Assembly: GCA_003163855.1 (NCBI GenBank)
Contig: PLRJ01000193.1
Coordinates: forward strand, 17,839 to 62,754
Length of the DNA: 44,916 nucleotides
Direction of reading: 5' to 3'
Source: Bryobacterales bacterium
GTDB lineage: Bacteria > Acidobacteriota > Terriglobia > Bryobacterales > Bryobacteraceae
Part shown: positions 9,423 through 16,786 of the stretch, piece by piece
How positions within the stretch are numbered: the first letter of the stretch is position 1
How the letters are laid out: every line of letters starts with the position of its first letter
Translations under genes and position numbers: made by a program
Notes under the pieces: generated by a model
Database searches by the model: none
What the model was told of the DNA's origin: nothing
Seen by the model: the letters and a program-made list of their open reading frames with translations, nothing else

Positions 9423-10202
9423 ATGCTCCCGGTAGCCCTGACCATTGCCGGCTCGGACCCCAGCGGCGGGGCGGGTATCCAGGCCGACCTTAAAACGTTC
9501 CATCAATTTGGCGTCTATGGCCAGGCCGTCATTACACTCCTCACGGTGCAGAACACGCAGGCGGTCTATCAGGTGCACCTGCTCGCCGCTTCGCTTGTAG
9601 CTGATCAGATACAGGCCGTTGTCGCGGACATGCAGCCTGCCGCTACGAAAACCGGCGCCTTAGGCTCTGCGGAGATTGCCGAAGCTGTGGCTCACTGGGC
9701 GCAATCCTCCGCCGTTCCCCTAATTGTCGATCCAGTGATGATCAGCACACACGGCGTACCGCTGCTTTCAAGCGACGCCCGCTATGTTGTCAAGCACAAT
9801 CTGTTGCCACTGGCCGCTGTCGTTACTCCGAATATTCCAGAGGCCGAACTGCTCACTGGCCGATCCATCAGGACGGAAGACCAAATGATAGCCGCAGCCC
9901 GCGACCTGCTTGAACTGGGATGCAAAGCGGTCGTCATTAAGGGCGGACATAGCGAAGGCGAACCGCTGGATATCTTCCATGACGACGCCGGCGTGTTGCG
10001 GCTTCCGGGCCGCCGTGTTCAAACTCGTCACACGCATGGAACCGGATGTACCTTTTCGGCAGCAATCACCGCGGCTATGGCCTTGGGAGCGAGCGCTCGC
10101 GACGCTGCCGGGCGCGCCAAAGGCTTTCTTCAGCGAGCCATAGAATCGGCGCCTGAACTGGGCGGCGGTCAGGGCCCGCTGAACCACTTTGCCAGGCCCT
10201 AG
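9423..10202 (+). CDS. thiD: Hydroxymethylpyrimidine/phosphomethylpyrimidine kinase
   Basis: ThiD phosphorylates HMP and HMP-P to give HMP-PP, the pyrimidine half of thiamine. The 259-residue protein has the full ribokinase-like fold. [20 protein letters not shown] at residues 5-24 is the substrate loop, and [14 protein letters not shown] lies mid-protein. KAVVIKGGH is followed by the C-terminal anion-hole motif [12 protein letters not shown], which contains the catalytic base region. Length is normal for the family. No other thiamine gene is nearby, although a ThiS/ThiF-like fusion occurs at 11462-12901. It starts 23 bases after the preceding secreted protein. Confidence 0.95.
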   Translation: MLPVALTIAGSDPSGGAGIQADLKTFHQFGVYGQAVITLLTVQNTQAVYQVHLLAASLVADQIQAVVADMQPAATKTGALGSAEIAEAVAHWAQSSAVPLIVDPVMISTHGVPLLSSDARYVVKHNLLPLAAVVTPNIPEAELLTGRSIRTEDQMIAAARDLLELGCKAVVIKGGHSEGEPLDIFHDDAGVLRLPGRRVQTRHTHGTGCTFSAAITAAMALGASARDAAGRAKGFLQRAIESAPELGGGQGPLNHFARP

Positions 10203-10266
10203 CCCGGCAAGGAAAAAATATAAAGATGCTCTACTTTTAACAAATGCGTTCGATAACGCAAGCAGG

Positions 10267-10533
10267 ATGAATATTTCCCTTCCATCGGCCGGTATTGAGG
10301 CTGCTAGTGCAGCTTTCGAAAGCGCGGCCAACAACATACCGACGGCTCTCAGCAATGCCAACAACGACATTTACTCCGCCGGTTCCACGCTGAGTGACAG
10401 CGTCTCCCTCAGTACCGCCGTGGCTTCTCTGGCCAAGAAAAACCTGGACGCCACAGCCAGTTTGACGACTTCCCTGGTGGACAACGCAGTCAGTGCAAGC
10501 AGCGGGCAAAGTTCTTTTTCAGTGGTGGGCTAA
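10267..10533 (+). CDS. Small flagellar basal-body-rod-like protein
   Basis: The product has 88 residues, starting at an ATG with AGCAGG close upstream. The N-terminus (MNISLPSAGIEAASAAFESA) followed by ANNI resembles the helix that opens FlgB/FlgC/FlgE-type rod and hook proteins, where the pattern is a short Ser-rich lead, GxxAAxxR, and SANNIAN. The C-terminal half (VSLSTAVASLAKKNLDATAS) resembles the closing helix of these proteins, which usually reads VDLATEMVNLI and then a Lys/Ala-rich part. The central domain is absent. Short proteins of this type are known and are often annotated as flagellar basal body rod C-terminal-domain proteins. No flagellar gene lies in this window. It could have been recruited for another role or be a remnant. 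The assignment rests on residue pattern only. Confidence 0.5.
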   Translation: MNISLPSAGIEAASAAFESAANNIPTALSNANNDIYSAGSTLSDSVSLSTAVASLAKKNLDATASLTTSLVDNAVSASSGQSSFSVVG

Positions 10534-10742
10534 TTTCTTGCAGCATTGGTGCGGGTAAGGGCGGCCAGCTTCGCCGACGGAGCTAGCGAATTGGGCTGTG
10601 CGGCAGGGGCCACCCCCATAAACGCTAAGATAAGGCCCCGATAAATGGCGCCCGGTTGGTCCCATCGCGCTGTGCCCGCGGTTCTCACGTCGATTGGTAA
10701 AGACTTGGCCACTAGTGGCGATCTTGCGACGTTCAGTTTCAC
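10530..10742 (-). pseudogene. Possible degraded MOSC-domain gene
   Basis: Downstream of the VOC gene, a frame opening at a GTG that overlaps the VOC stop encodes LNVARSPLVAKSLPIDVRTA and then a short RGLIL segment. This resembles the N-terminus of MOSC proteins (VNVGxPRxVxWxGxxVxTAI...RGLNL). At about 10630 a neighbouring frame reads LSVYGGGP, similar to the MOSC motif LSVHGGP, so a shift plus small deletion would join the two. After that both frames lose similarity. This may be a dying reading frame or a chance resemblance. Confidence 0.25.
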
Positions 10743-11143
10743 TTCCTCAGCTCAGGATGTTCTGAGAGGCTCAAAGTATTCCCGTCCGGGTCTTTGAACC
10801 ATGCCACCTTAGCGCCGGTAGGCGAAGCCCAAATTCCGAACTCATCTTGATCCATGCCGTTATAGCGCTCGAAGCGGACTCCAGCTTCCCCAAGATTTTT
10901 GACGGTTGCGCCGATATCCGGGACTTGCCAACCCAAAACAGTTCCATGCGCTGGCGCAATCTCTTTAGCCATGCCCAGTCGAAGCATGATGCCATTGGCG
11001 TCAAAGACCAACGCAAAAGGCGGTTCTTCCATTAGCAACCGAAGGCCAAGCGTGTCCTGGTAGAAAGATTTTGCGCGGGATACGTCAACGATCGAGACGA
11101 ACGCGATGATGTTGTACTCGGCAAGGCCGAAGGGTTGCGACAT
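10739..11143 (-). CDS. VOC family (glyoxalase/bleomycin-resistance fold) protein
   Basis: The single-domain protein has about 134 residues if started at the ATG at 11143, or 157 if the frame is taken from 11212. I prefer the shorter one because the domain begins immediately at NIIAFVSIVDVSRAKSFYQD. Typical VOC features follow: LGLRLLMEEPPFALVFD, VPDIGATVKNLGEAGVRF, and the closing strand WFKDPDGNTLSLSEH, where the Glu/His are potential metal ligands. Substrate cannot be told from sequence. The family includes dioxygenases, isomerases and drug-binding proteins. It stands apart from the operon at 11462-14852 by about 320 bases. Confidence 0.85.
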   Translation of the reverse strand: MSQPFGLAEYNIIAFVSIVDVSRAKSFYQDTLGLRLLMEEPPFALVFDANGIMLRLGMAKEIAPAHGTVLGWQVPDIGATVKNLGEAGVRFERYNGMDQDEFGIWASPTGAKVAWFKDPDGNTLSLSEHPELRK

Positions 11144-11461
11144 CAGCCAATGGTAAGCTTCTGAACCGGTTGGCGCAAGCGTACCTGTACGAATATGTAT
11201 CTCTTGCGACAAGATTCACTTTTGACGCACTACGATCCGAAGCGCGGCATTTCTGTTGCAACGCTTGCCTATGACTATCATTCCAAGTCTGGGGTGTTAG
11301 AACACGCACATGCATCGGACCAATCGGTCGCTTACCCTAACTTGGCAAACAGTTTTCAGACCCGGGCGGCTCGCCCGATACTCTGTGGCCTTATTTTAGT
11401 GCCTATCGGGGACACCCCTTGCAGGTTCCGGCTTGGGTGTTGGAGCGAAAACCAGCCCGAA

Positions 11462-12901
11462 TCAATATTTCGGGACGGATTTGTCGACCTTGTCGCTCCA
11501 GGCGTTGATGCCGCCTGTCATGTTGCGAACATTAGTAAAACCCTGCTGCTTCAGTAAGTCGACCGCCTGCTGGCTGCGGCCGCCCATTTTGCAGTGCGCC
11601 ACGATCTCGGCATTTTTGTCCAATTCGCCCAGTCTGGCCGGGAGTTGGCCTAAGGGAAGCAGTGTCGCTCCTTCAATGCGGGCGATCTGATACTCGTGCG
11701 GCTCGCGCACGTCCAGCAGCAGAAACTTGTCGCCGCGGTCTAACTTGCTCTTTACTTCTACTGGATCAATGACACCATGGGCCGCCGGTATTGGATTTGC
11801 CACTGTTTTCACTCCACAAAATTCCTGATAATCGATCAAATGCTTTACAGTCGGGTTGTCGCCGCACACGGGACACTCACGATCGCGCCGCAGCTTCAGC
11901 TCGCGGAAGCGCATGCTGAGAGCATCGTACAACAACAAGCGGCCTTTCAAGGTCTCACCGATACCGAGGATGATCTTTACCGCCTCGGTTGCCTGGATGA
12001 CGCCGATGACACCGGGCAAAATTCCGAGCACTCCGCCCTCAGCGCAACTGGGAACCAAGCCAGGGGGAGGCGGTTCCGGATAGAGGCAGCGATAACACGG
12101 TCCATCCTGATACGCAAAGACGGTGGCCTGGCCTTCAAAGCGGAAGATGGAACCGTAGACGTTCGGCTTCTTCAGAAGCACGCAGGCATCGTTCACCAGG
12201 TAGCGGGTGGGAAAGTTGTCGGTGCCATCTACTACGAGGTCGTAATCGCGCAGAATTTCCAGCGCGTTCTCACTTGTGAGGCCGGTATCGAACTTGTCGA
12301 TTTCGATATGCGGATTGATATCGCGCATGCGGTCGGCTGCGGAATCGAGCTTTTTGCGCCCGATGTCGCGCGTGCCGTGAATCACCTGTCGCTGCAGGTT
12401 GCTGACATCAACGACATCGAAATCGACCAGCCCGATGCGCCCCACGCCGGCCGCCGCCAGATACAAACCGAGAGGAGCGCCCAAGCCACCCGCGCCGATC
12501 ATCGCTACCTTGGCTTGCTTCAGCTTCAGTTGCCCGGCCATTCCGACCTCAGGGAGTATCAGATGCCTGCTATAGCGCGCCACTTCTTCCTTGGTGAGCG
12601 CGGCCGCGCTTGCCTCCGCTACGGCATTGCTGCCGCCGGCGATGCTAGGCACGATGGAAATGATTTCCGGCCCCTCAAGCCTGGTCGATTCCTTGTCCAG
12701 GTAACGAATGTCTTCGTCGTTGACGTACACATTGACAAAGCTGCGCAGCTTGCCTTGATCGGTGTACAGATTCTTGCGGACGTTGGGGTAGCGCGTGGTG
12801 AGTTCGCCGAGCGCCTCGCCCACGGTAGCGCCCTGAACTTCAATGGAGTCGCTTTGTTCGGTGAACTGTCGCAACGCAGTCGGGATTAGAATTTTGGCCA
12901 T
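11462..12901 (-). CDS. Fusion of CysO/MoaD-like sulfur carrier, MoeZ/ThiF-type E1 and rhodanese
   Basis: The 479-residue protein has three domains in one chain. Residues 1-90 are a ubiquitin-fold sulfur carrier closest in pattern to mycobacterial CysO (FVNVYVNDEDIRYLD; IISIVPSIAGG). Residues 105-360 are the adenylating enzyme, with ARYSRHLILPEVG, ATP loop GAGGLG at 136-141, zinc Cys pairs at 269/272 and 343/346, and CAEGGVLG at 286. Residues 375-479 are a rhodanese with active Cys437 in HCKMGGRS. The E1 would adenylate a carrier C-terminus and the rhodanese would supply sulfur to form a thiocarboxylate. Gly89-Gly90 is internal and followed by Ser91, so the carrier cannot be charged without cleavage. 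The start at 12901 lies inside the upstream JAMM gene (16-base overlap). The longer frame from 13006 is only the JAMM gene in another frame. Confidence 0.9.
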   Translation of the reverse strand: MAKILIPTALRQFTEQSDSIEVQGATVGEALGELTTRYPNVRKNLYTDQGKLRSFVNVYVNDEDIRYLDKESTRLEGPEIISIVPSIAGGSNAVAEASAAALTKEEVARYSRHLILPEVGMAGQLKLKQAKVAMIGAGGLGAPLGLYLAAAGVGRIGLVDFDVVDVSNLQRQVIHGTRDIGRKKLDSAADRMRDINPHIEIDKFDTGLTSENALEILRDYDLVVDGTDNFPTRYLVNDACVLLKKPNVYGSIFRFEGQATVFAYQDGPCYRCLYPEPPPPGLVPSCAEGGVLGILPGVIGVIQATEAVKIILGIGETLKGRLLLYDALSMRFRELKLRRDRECPVCGDNPTVKHLIDYQEFCGVKTVANPIPAAHGVIDPVEVKSKLDRGDKFLLLDVREPHEYQIARIEGATLLPLGQLPARLGELDKNAEIVAHCKMGGRSQQAVDLLKQQGFTNVRNMTGGINAWSDKVDKSVPKY

Positions 12902-13311
12902 TTCAGTTCCTCTGACGCAGCGGCAGTCTGGTCCATGTCCGGCAGAAAGCTGGCCGCATGATCGAATTTTCCACGCTGCACCGAGAGTACAACGAACGAG
13001 TACCACGGGCAGGAGTTTTTCAAGTCGGTTTCCGAGAAGTAGGCGTCGCAGTCGGGATGGGAGTGAAAGATGCCGAGCAGATCGAGTCCGCGCTCACGCG
13101 CTGCGCGCTCGGCAGCCAGCAGGTCCTCGGGCCGCAGTTCATAGCGCGCCTGCTTCTGGCCGACAAAAGCATTTTCGAGCGGTATGGCTTCGGTCACTCG
13201 CTTCAGATCTCCCTGCACATGTCCCAACATGGCACCGCAGCACTCATCCGGATAGGTGCGTTCCGCATGCAGCACCATCGTCTGCCAGGGTGCGTCTTCG
13301 ATCTCGATCAT
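12886..13311 (-). CDS. JAMM/MPN metallopeptidase (Mec+/QbsD-like)
   Basis: This 141-residue single-domain protein is of the Mov34/MPN/PAD-1 fold. The zinc motif is complete: Glu23 in YPDECCGAMLG, His83 and His85 in FHSHP, then Ser93 and Asp96 in YFSETD, with the spacing HxH-x7-S-x2-D. Small bacterial members release amino acids or short tails from the Gly-Gly end of ubiquitin-like sulfur carriers: Mec+ frees cysteine from CysO, and QbsD trims QbsE. Its 3' end overlaps the start of the carrier-E1-rhodanese fusion by 16 bases, so the carrier Gly-Gly-Ser junction of that fusion is the obvious candidate substrate (inference). It begins one base after the EpsI gene ends. Confidence 0.92.
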   Translation of the reverse strand: MIEIEDAPWQTMVLHAERTYPDECCGAMLGHVQGDLKRVTEAIPLENAFVGQKQARYELRPEDLLAAERAARERGLDLLGIFHSHPDCDAYFSETDLKNSCPWYSFVVLSVQRGKFDHAASFLPDMDQTAAASEELKWPKF

Positions 13312-13312
13312 T

Positions 13313-13969
13313 TCAAGCCGGCAGATACTGCTTCAAAGGCAGGAAGAAACTTTGGACGAACTGCGTGGCGGTGTCCATGGCGCGATTGACATTTCCGTTG
13401 TCTACACCCACTACAACGCGCACCAGCGCTGTGTCGCTTCGGTTGTATCGGATGGCGTCGCTGATGGTGTAAAACTTGGCAGCGTATTCGCTGGCAATGA
13501 CGCGATTGTGCGACTGATACCAATACAAAACTACGCTCTGGTTCTCGCCGCGCGCCACAATGTAACGGTTCACTGTTATGGGCTGGCTCTGGCCGCTGAT
13601 GGGGATGCTGACCACGCCCGATTGCGAGGGCACCCAGCCGCTCCCCGGCAGACAGTTCTTCGGCGAATGCGGCGCCTTGCCGGTGCGCTGGGTCTCGAAA
13701 TAGGCAATGAATAAGGTTGCGAAGCTGCCGTTATTGCGATTCTGATAGATGCGCGAGGTAATGTCGTCGGCTTTCAGAACCTCAAGCGTGTCTTTGTCGA
13801 GTTGCTGGTCCTGCATCATCTGCCACGGGGTGTCGTTCAACGTGAAGTAGGCCAGCGGCTGACGGTGCGGCACCACTTCGGTGCGCGAAAAGCCATAGAA
13901 AACGCCCGCTTGGGCCAGCAGAACGACGGATAAAATCCGGGCGCTTTTTGAACTCAAAAATCCTGCCAT
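13313..13969 (-). CDS. EpsI family exosortase-associated protein
   Basis: The 218-residue protein has an N-terminal membrane/signal helix (ARILSVVLLAQAGVFYGF) and a periplasmic domain typical of EpsI/exosortase C-terminal partners. The markers are LAYFTLNDTPWQMMQDQQLD early, GSGWVP, a central NRYIVARGENQSVVLYWYQS with the conserved YWYQ motif, and a late VRVVVGVDNGN segment. In most systems EpsI is fused to or next to the exosortase; here its gene starts five bases after the exosortase stop. Its biochemical role in protein sorting or polysaccharide export is not settled. It is the second gene of the four-gene run that ends with the JAMM and carrier-E1 genes. Confidence 0.87.
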   Translation of the reverse strand: MAGFLSSKSARILSVVLLAQAGVFYGFSRTEVVPHRQPLAYFTLNDTPWQMMQDQQLDKDTLEVLKADDITSRIYQNRNNGSFATLFIAYFETQRTGKAPHSPKNCLPGSGWVPSQSGVVSIPISGQSQPITVNRYIVARGENQSVVLYWYQSHNRVIASEYAAKFYTISDAIRYNRSDTALVRVVVGVDNGNVNRAMDTATQFVQSFFLPLKQYLPA

Positions 13970-13973
13970 AAAA

Positions 13974-14852
13974 CTATTTTTTTCCGAAACGCGCAGCCGC
14001 CATGCTTAGTAGACGGTGGCACACTACCAAGGCTACCAGCGCGACCAGAAAGACGATGTAGCCTTCCGCTTCATGGTAGACGCCGCTGGCGAGTTTGGTG
14101 TCAATTTCGGAGAGCAGGCCGGTGACAGCCACGCGGATACCGTTGGCGCCGATGGCAATGGGAATTGTGGCCAGCAGCAGTGCCCAGCGCATCCAGACGC
14201 GCTTATCGGTGAAGTAGCTGTAGACCAAAGACAGGAAGAGGAGCGATAGGAGCGATCGTATGCCGCTGCAGGCGTCGACGATGTCAAGCGTCTGGCTGGG
14301 CAGCTTCAGCGTGTTTCCTTCGCGCAGCACCGGAATGCCCATGGCGGTAATGAGAATTTCGCCCAGTTCGCTTGCAAACATCTGCAGTTTTAATGTAAGC
14401 GCGGAATAGATGATGGCCGGGATGGGAATCATGAACAGCAGCAGCGCCAGCGGAAAGCTGAGCAGCTTGAGCCATTGCGTTCCGCCTAGAAAGAGCACTG
14501 TGCCGGTCAAGGCGACTAAGAAGGACAGGCGCGCGGTGAACAATTCCACGCCCAGGGTGGCAATAACGGACATGAGGCCGCCCAAAAGCACCAGCGCCAA
14601 GCCCCACCAGTTGGTCCGGCACGGGGTTTCTGCAAGTATCTGCCGCCGCTGCCAGACGATATAGCCAGCCACTACGGGAACGAAGAAGCCGTGGCCCATG
14701 TCGTCGTCGGTGGCCCACTGGTTGGCCATGCGGTAGAGAATGGGGGCGTAACAAGTAATGAGCAGGAGCCCGAACCACGCTACGGGCAGCCAGGCTATGC
14801 GCGCGGGATTACCGGCGGCGGAGGAAGAATCGGCTAAAGGCGTTGTGGCCAT
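13974..14852 (-). CDS. Exosortase (PEP-CTERM sorting transpeptidase)
   Basis: This 292-residue polytopic membrane enzyme has about eight hydrophobic segments. It is the predicted cysteine transpeptidase that recognises PEP-CTERM signals and transfers the cleaved protein to an envelope acceptor. The catalytic residues expected for the family are present: Cys195 in VDACSGIRS, Arg240 in GANGIRV, and His260 in GVYHEAEGYIVF. The conserved early motif DDMGHGFFVPVVAGYIVW is at 50-67. Its only substrate visible in the window is the PEP-CTERM protein at 934-1650. It is the first gene of the minus-strand operon and is divergent from the S55 protein gene, with about 90 bases between starts for both promoters. 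Confidence 0.95.
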   Translation of the reverse strand: MATTPLADSSSAAGNPARIAWLPVAWFGLLLITCYAPILYRMANQWATDDDMGHGFFVPVVAGYIVWQRRQILAETPCRTNWWGLALVLLGGLMSVIATLGVELFTARLSFLVALTGTVLFLGGTQWLKLLSFPLALLLFMIPIPAIIYSALTLKLQMFASELGEILITAMGIPVLREGNTLKLPSQTLDIVDACSGIRSLLSLLFLSLVYSYFTDKRVWMRWALLLATIPIAIGANGIRVAVTGLLSEIDTKLASGVYHEAEGYIVFLVALVALVVCHRLLSMAAARFGKK

Positions 14853-14941
14853 TCGCTTAAATCACCTTTAGTTAACCACAAGATGAGGACGGGGCGCCGG
14901 TGAAAGCAGATGGTGCGCTTAACATGGAGTTGAACTGTTCC

Positions 14942-16759
14942 ATGTGCATGCGAAATCTACCTCATGCTCTCGTCTTGATGCTGCTGGCGAGCGCTATTCC
15001 GAGTTTATGCGCCCAGCAGTTCTTCCCACTCCGGGACGTCAAGCCGGGGTTGCATGGCGTCGGCAAAACCGTCTTCCAGGGAGACCGCATTGAAGACTTC
15101 CAGGTCGAGATCCTCGGTGTCCTGCATGATTTCGGTCCACGGCAAGCCATCATCCTTGCCCGCCTTAGCGGCGGTCCGCTGGCTGAAACCGGCATTCTGC
15201 AGGGTATGAGTGGCAGCCCAGTTTATATCGATGGTAAATTGCTCGGCGCCGTCGCGCTCGGCTTCCCCTTCGCTAAAGAGCCCATCGCCGGCATTCAACC
15301 AATCGAAAGTATGCTCGCCGACGCCACCTTTACTCCGTCCGTCAGCCAACCTGTCGCTGGCCGATTTAGCCTTGTCCCGTATCGGTTTGACTCCCTGGTG
15401 CAATCCCTGTCCTCCTCTAGAATCGGCGCTAGCCCTACTTCGCCTTTCGGCAATTTTGCCGAGATTGTGACTCCACTTTCAGTAAGTGGCTTTTCTCCCG
15501 CAACCCTTACTAGCTTTGATGCTGGCCTAAGGCGTTTGGGCTTTTCTCCGCAAGAGGGAGTGGCGGCCCCGGCGACGAAATCTCAATTACAATTGCCTGC
15601 CGGCAAAATACAGCCCGGGTCGATGATTAGCGTGGCCTTGATCTCTGGCGATCTCAATATGACTGCGGATGGAACCGTTACCTATATAGACGGCACCCAC
15701 ATCTATGCGTTTGGGCACCGCTTTCTGGACGTGGGATCCACCGAGATTCCCTTCGCCAGCGCCGAGGTTATTGCCTGCATTCCCAACACAAATAGCTCCT
15801 TCAAACTATCCACCCCGCGCGAGTGGCTCGGAACAATCCTAAGTGACCGCGCGACCGCCATCGCCGGTGAACTCGGACGTCCTTCGCACACTATTCCCGT
15901 CTCCATCGCCGTACACTCGGTCACCGGCAATCACGATTACCACCTGCAAATTGTGAACGACCGCCTACTTACGCCGTTCCTTACCCAGGCCGCCCTTTTT
16001 TCCGCCATCGACGCTACTGAAAGAACCATCGGCGCGGGAACGCTAAAACTACAGGGGAAGGTGGAGTTTGACGGCAATCTTCCGCCGCTGGTGATTCACG
16101 ACCTTTTTGTAAGCGACAGCGGTCTGGCGCAACAAGCTTCGGCCGATGCTGTCGTTACCATCGCCTTCGTTCTGGGCGGAGGCTTTCAGAACCTTCATGT
16201 CAAAGGCGTAACGTTCAGCCTCGATCAGCAGGAGGCCAAGCATCAATACCGCGTTGCGCAGGCCTGGACTTCGGCGCACTCGGTTCGTCCGGGCGACACG
16301 GTGCAGATTACAGCTTTGCTGCAGGGACCGGATGGCGCGTCCGAAATGCGCAGCACACCCTACCGCGTGCCCATCGGCGCGCCGCTGGGTTTGCTCAACT
16401 TCACCTTCAGCGATGCCAATACGCTGAACTTCAGCGACTTCGCGGGGGTGGCGCAGACGCAGTTTCAGACCGCCGAAAGCATGCTCGCAGCGATCAATCG
16501 TTATCGCAGCAGCGATGCTTTGTACCTGCGCGTCTGGCGGCAGCAACCCGCCTTCAACGTCGCGGGGGCTATGCCGGGAGCTGAGATTTCAGATCCGCCG
16601 CCGTCGGTCATGCTGGTTTTGGCGGATCCTTCCTCGTCGGCCAACAGCGCGGGCGCATTAACCGCGGCGCATGGTTCGGATGTGGCTCAGGTTGTTCTTC
16701 CGGTGAGTGGGTATGTGGTTACCGGGGCTAAGACAGTGCAAATTGAAGTGAAGGAATAG
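14942..16759 (+). CDS. Secreted SpoIVB (S55) peptidase-domain protein
   Basis: The protein has about 605 residues. Several starts are possible (GTG 14900, ATG 14924, 14942 and 14948). The last two place the signal peptide (RNLPHALVLMLLASAIPSLCAQQ) at the N-terminus and are preferred. Residues about 27-140 match the S55 domain: DVKPGLHGVGKTVFQGDRIE, ARLSGGPLAETG, and GMSGSPVYIDG with the candidate nucleophile Ser. A second S55 block, FGHRFLDVGSTEIPFA, lies near 255. The rest is beta-rich and unassigned. In Bacillus, SpoIVB is a signalling protease; acidobacterial members are secreted and uncharacterised. Seven bases separate it from the next TTG/ATG start of the MscS channel, so an operon is likely. 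Confidence 0.85.
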   Translation: MCMRNLPHALVLMLLASAIPSLCAQQFFPLRDVKPGLHGVGKTVFQGDRIEDFQVEILGVLHDFGPRQAIILARLSGGPLAETGILQGMSGSPVYIDGKLLGAVALGFPFAKEPIAGIQPIESMLADATFTPSVSQPVAGRFSLVPYRFDSLVQSLSSSRIGASPTSPFGNFAEIVTPLSVSGFSPATLTSFDAGLRRLGFSPQEGVAAPATKSQLQLPAGKIQPGSMISVALISGDLNMTADGTVTYIDGTHIYAFGHRFLDVGSTEIPFASAEVIACIPNTNSSFKLSTPREWLGTILSDRATAIAGELGRPSHTIPVSIAVHSVTGNHDYHLQIVNDRLLTPFLTQAALFSAIDATERTIGAGTLKLQGKVEFDGNLPPLVIHDLFVSDSGLAQQASADAVVTIAFVLGGGFQNLHVKGVTFSLDQQEAKHQYRVAQAWTSAHSVRPGDTVQITALLQGPDGASEMRSTPYRVPIGAPLGLLNFTFSDANTLNFSDFAGVAQTQFQTAESMLAAINRYRSSDALYLRVWRQQPAFNVAGAMPGAEISDPPPSVMLVLADPSSSANSAGALTAAHGSDVAQVVLPVSGYVVTGAKTVQIEVKE

Positions 16760-16786
16760 ACCACGTTGCCCAGGATCTCCACTTCC

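Noticed and set aside
9768-10370. 200-codon minus-strand frame across thiD and the small downstream gene
   Set aside because: It is antisense to thiD, which is fully supported by motifs.
11777-12889. 370-codon plus-strand frame
   Set aside because: It is fully antisense to the carrier-E1-rhodanese gene, whose motifs are conserved on the minus strand.
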